A stretch of DNA of 6,394 bases, taken from NCBI GenBank assembly GCA_002432565.1, contig DJFP01000103.1, forward strand, positions 2,058 through 8,451, written 5' to 3'. Origin of the DNA: Flavobacteriales bacterium UBA5869. Lineage in GTDB: Bacteria > Bacteroidota > Bacteroidia > Flavobacteriales_D > Crocinitomicaceae. Position 1 is the stretch's first letter; the number at the start of each line of letters is the position of its first letter. The notes below the pieces were generated by a model. The model made no database searches. It saw nothing but the letters and a program-made list of their open reading frames with translations, and was not told the origin of the DNA. Below are positions 5,201 to 6,394 of this stretch, piece after piece. The position numbers were made by a program, and so were the translations under genes.

Positions 5201-6103
5201 ATGAAAACAACACTTCTATCCATCTCATTGATCACTAGCGCAATCCTTTTTTCTTTTTCAAAACCCAAAAAACCCATCCTGGACCTGGAAGGAATGAAAA
5301 AAGCGATGAAATCAGGCTACGCTTATGTTCCGTCGGGATTTACACTAGTCGACAAGGACTCTGTAAGCTGCCAGGGATTTTTTATGATGAAAGAAGAGGT
5401 GAGTAATTTTTCCTACCGGGAATACTTATTCGATCTAAAGCAAAACGATCGCATCGAAGAATACAAACAGGCTCTTCCCGATACTACGAAATGGAATACA
5501 TCTTCATTTGCGCTTTCTAAGTACGTTCAATATTATTTCAGTCACCCGGCGTACCGTCAATATCCTGTGGTCAATGTTTCAAAACTTCAGGCCGAAAAGT
5601 ATTGCGAATGGCTGACCCGGGTTTGGCGAAAGAATACCGGAAATGAATCGATCGTTTTCCGTCTGCCGACAAGAGCGGAATTTCTCCGCGCGGCAAACGG
5701 AAGCAGCATAGACCGTCCTTACTCATGGGATTCACCTTATATCCGTAGAGAAGACGGAAAATTCCAGTGTAACTTTCTTTCAATTGGAGCCAGTGCCATC
5801 TCAAGAGACTCAACGGGGAAATTAGTGGTAAAGAATTTTCCGATGGATTACTTAGCACCGGGGTCAGACTGTGCCGATTTAACAGCACCGGTGCGTTCGT
5901 TCCGGCCAAACGAATATGGAATTTACAACCTGAACGGAAATGTTTCAGAAATGATCTCAGACGGCAATCTGGCTGTGGGCGGCGACTGGTATTCTCCGGG
6001 CTTCGACATCCGAAACCAAAGCACTAAAAAATTTACAGAAGCAAATCCTACGGTTGGTTTCAGACCGGTGATGACATTCGTTGAATTGAAAAGTGAAAAT
6101 TGA
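5201..6103 (+). CDS. Secreted SUMF1/FGE-fold protein, probably non-catalytic
   Basis: A 300-residue protein with an N-terminal signal peptide (hydrophobic 4-20) and no lipobox cysteine, so it is likely periplasmic or secreted. Residues about 40-290 fit the formylglycine-generating-enzyme (FGE-sulfatase) fold: KEEVSNFSYREYL (64-76), YPVVNVSKLQAEKYCEWL (121-138), FRLPTRAEFLRAA (153-165), YGIYNLNGNVSEM (239-251), GGDWYSPGFDIR (260-271) and GFRPV (286-290). True FGEs use two cysteines close to the C-terminal GG-W segment; here the four cysteines (57, 135, 190, 224) are elsewhere, so sulfatase activation is unlikely. The fold also occurs in the gliding/secretion proteins GldJ and GldK, but those are longer lipoproteins, so this is not a clear member. 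The start follows an SD-like GGGAGG at 5180-5185, too far for a good site. The terminator at 5119-5152 makes it a separate unit; no phosphate link is evident. Confidence 0.8.
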   Translation: MKTTLLSISLITSAILFSFSKPKKPILDLEGMKKAMKSGYAYVPSGFTLVDKDSVSCQGFFMMKEEVSNFSYREYLFDLKQNDRIEEYKQALPDTTKWNTSSFALSKYVQYYFSHPAYRQYPVVNVSKLQAEKYCEWLTRVWRKNTGNESIVFRLPTRAEFLRAANGSSIDRPYSWDSPYIRREDGKFQCNFLSIGASAISRDSTGKLVVKNFPMDYLAPGSDCADLTAPVRSFRPNEYGIYNLNGNVSEMISDGNLAVGGDWYSPGFDIRNQSTKKFTEANPTVGFRPVMTFVELKSEN

Positions 6104-6108
6104 GAAGG

Positions 6109-6204
6109 AAAAAGAGTCAGGAGAAAAGACTGAAAGAGTCAGGACCTAGAACTACTCTTATGAATTTGTCTTGACTCATGACTCTGATTGTCTTGACTCT
6201 ATTT
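6109..6204. repeat. Inverted repeat of GAGTCA/TGACTC units, possible bidirectional terminator
   Basis: The left arm has two copies of AAAGAGTCAGGA (6111-6122 and 6133-6144), and the right arm has two copies of TTGTCTTGACTC (6166-6177 and 6188-6199); the period is 22 bases in both arms. The arms pair in one register: 6113-6122 with 6191-6200 and 6136-6145 with 6168-6177, each ten pairs including one G-U, separated by a poorly paired 13-base stretch and closed by a 22-base loop. An extra TGACTC at 6179-6184 sits between. The element lies between convergent genes and reaches into the stop codon of the LytTR gene, where a terminator would be expected, but only short T or A runs flank it. Confidence 0.7.
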
Positions 6205-6394
6205 AATGATCTTAAACTGGTTCAGCACTTCTTTGTAGTGATCGCTGATAGGGATATGCTGTTTATTGCTCATAACCAATAAGCTGTCCGATGGCTGGAT
6301 CTCTTCGATCTCGTGGGCATTGACGATGTGATTGCGGTGTACACGGTAAAATTTAGACGGGTCCAGCAGATTCGTCACTTTGGTCAGTGAAATC
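6199..6394 (-). CDS. LytTR-domain DNA-binding regulator, C-terminal part (cut by window edge)
   Basis: Read leftward from the right edge, a frame of 64 residues ends at a TAG complementary to 6199-6201. It begins ISLTKVTNLLD and contains FYRVHRNHIVN followed by a short acidic stretch, then LLVMSNKQHIPISDHYKEVLNQF. This is the C-terminal half of a LytTR domain: the (F/Y)xRVHRxxIVN signature and the final strand-helix with P(I/V)SxxYKExL. LytTR proteins bind DNA through beta strands and in Bacteroidota are usually the output domain of a response regulator paired with a membrane-bound LytS-like kinase. The N-terminal receiver, if present, lies outside the window. The gene converges on the SUMF1-like gene, and its last codons overlap the repeat at 6109-6204. 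Confidence 0.87.
   Translation of the reverse strand, partial: ISLTKVTNLLDPSKFYRVHRNHIVNAHEIEEIQPSDSLLVMSNKQHIPISDHYKEVLNQFKIIK

Noticed and set aside
1..6394. CRISPR arrays, tRNA or rRNA genes and insertion sequences
   Set aside because: No regularly spaced array of repeats with unique spacers, no cloverleaf-like segment, and no transposase frame or terminal repeats were seen.

Overview
The window looks like chromosomal DNA of a member of the Bacteroidota, most likely a flavobacterial-type lineage. Three kinds of evidence point there: -7 promoter boxes of the form TAnnTTTG upstream of several genes, weak or absent Shine-Dalgarno sites, and gene families typical of the phylum (an OprO/OprP-type porin, a Pit transporter paired with a DUF47 protein, a LytTR regulator). 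Genus cannot be settled from the sequence alone.

Layout from left to right. (1) The first 16 residues of a response regulator, read leftward and cut by the window edge (1-47). Its upstream DNA carries a leftward promoter-like box and a strong hairpin followed by a T-run, which suggests a short leader RNA or small RNA. (2) An AT-rich gap with no convincing gene (about 210-600). (3) A PhoB/OmpR-type response regulator (632-1297, +). It converges on (4) a phosphate-selective porin of the OprO/OprP family (1333-2547, -), and the two share a bidirectional terminator. (5) A 407-base divergent control region (2548-2954) holding three pairs of TTAACATT-like direct repeats, each pair with an 11-base period. 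These look like Pho boxes and sit 94-95 bases apart. (6) A DUF47/PhoU-like protein (2955-3599, +) and a Pit-type phosphate transporter (3624-5099, +), probably one operon ended by a good terminator. (7) A secreted SUMF1/FGE-fold protein without the catalytic cysteines (5201-6103, +). (8) An intergenic inverted repeat built from GAGTCA/TGACTC units (6109-6204). (9) The C-terminal half of a LytTR DNA-binding regulator (6199-6394, -), cut by the right edge.

Genes 3-6 read as a compact phosphate module. The porin would pass phosphate through the outer membrane, Pit would carry it across the inner membrane, the DUF47 protein would modulate Pit, and the PhoB-like regulator would bind the repeats between the divergent porin and DUF47-pit units. 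No PstSCAB system and no PhoR kinase lie within the window. The regulatory links are inferred from sequence and layout; the protein families are well supported.
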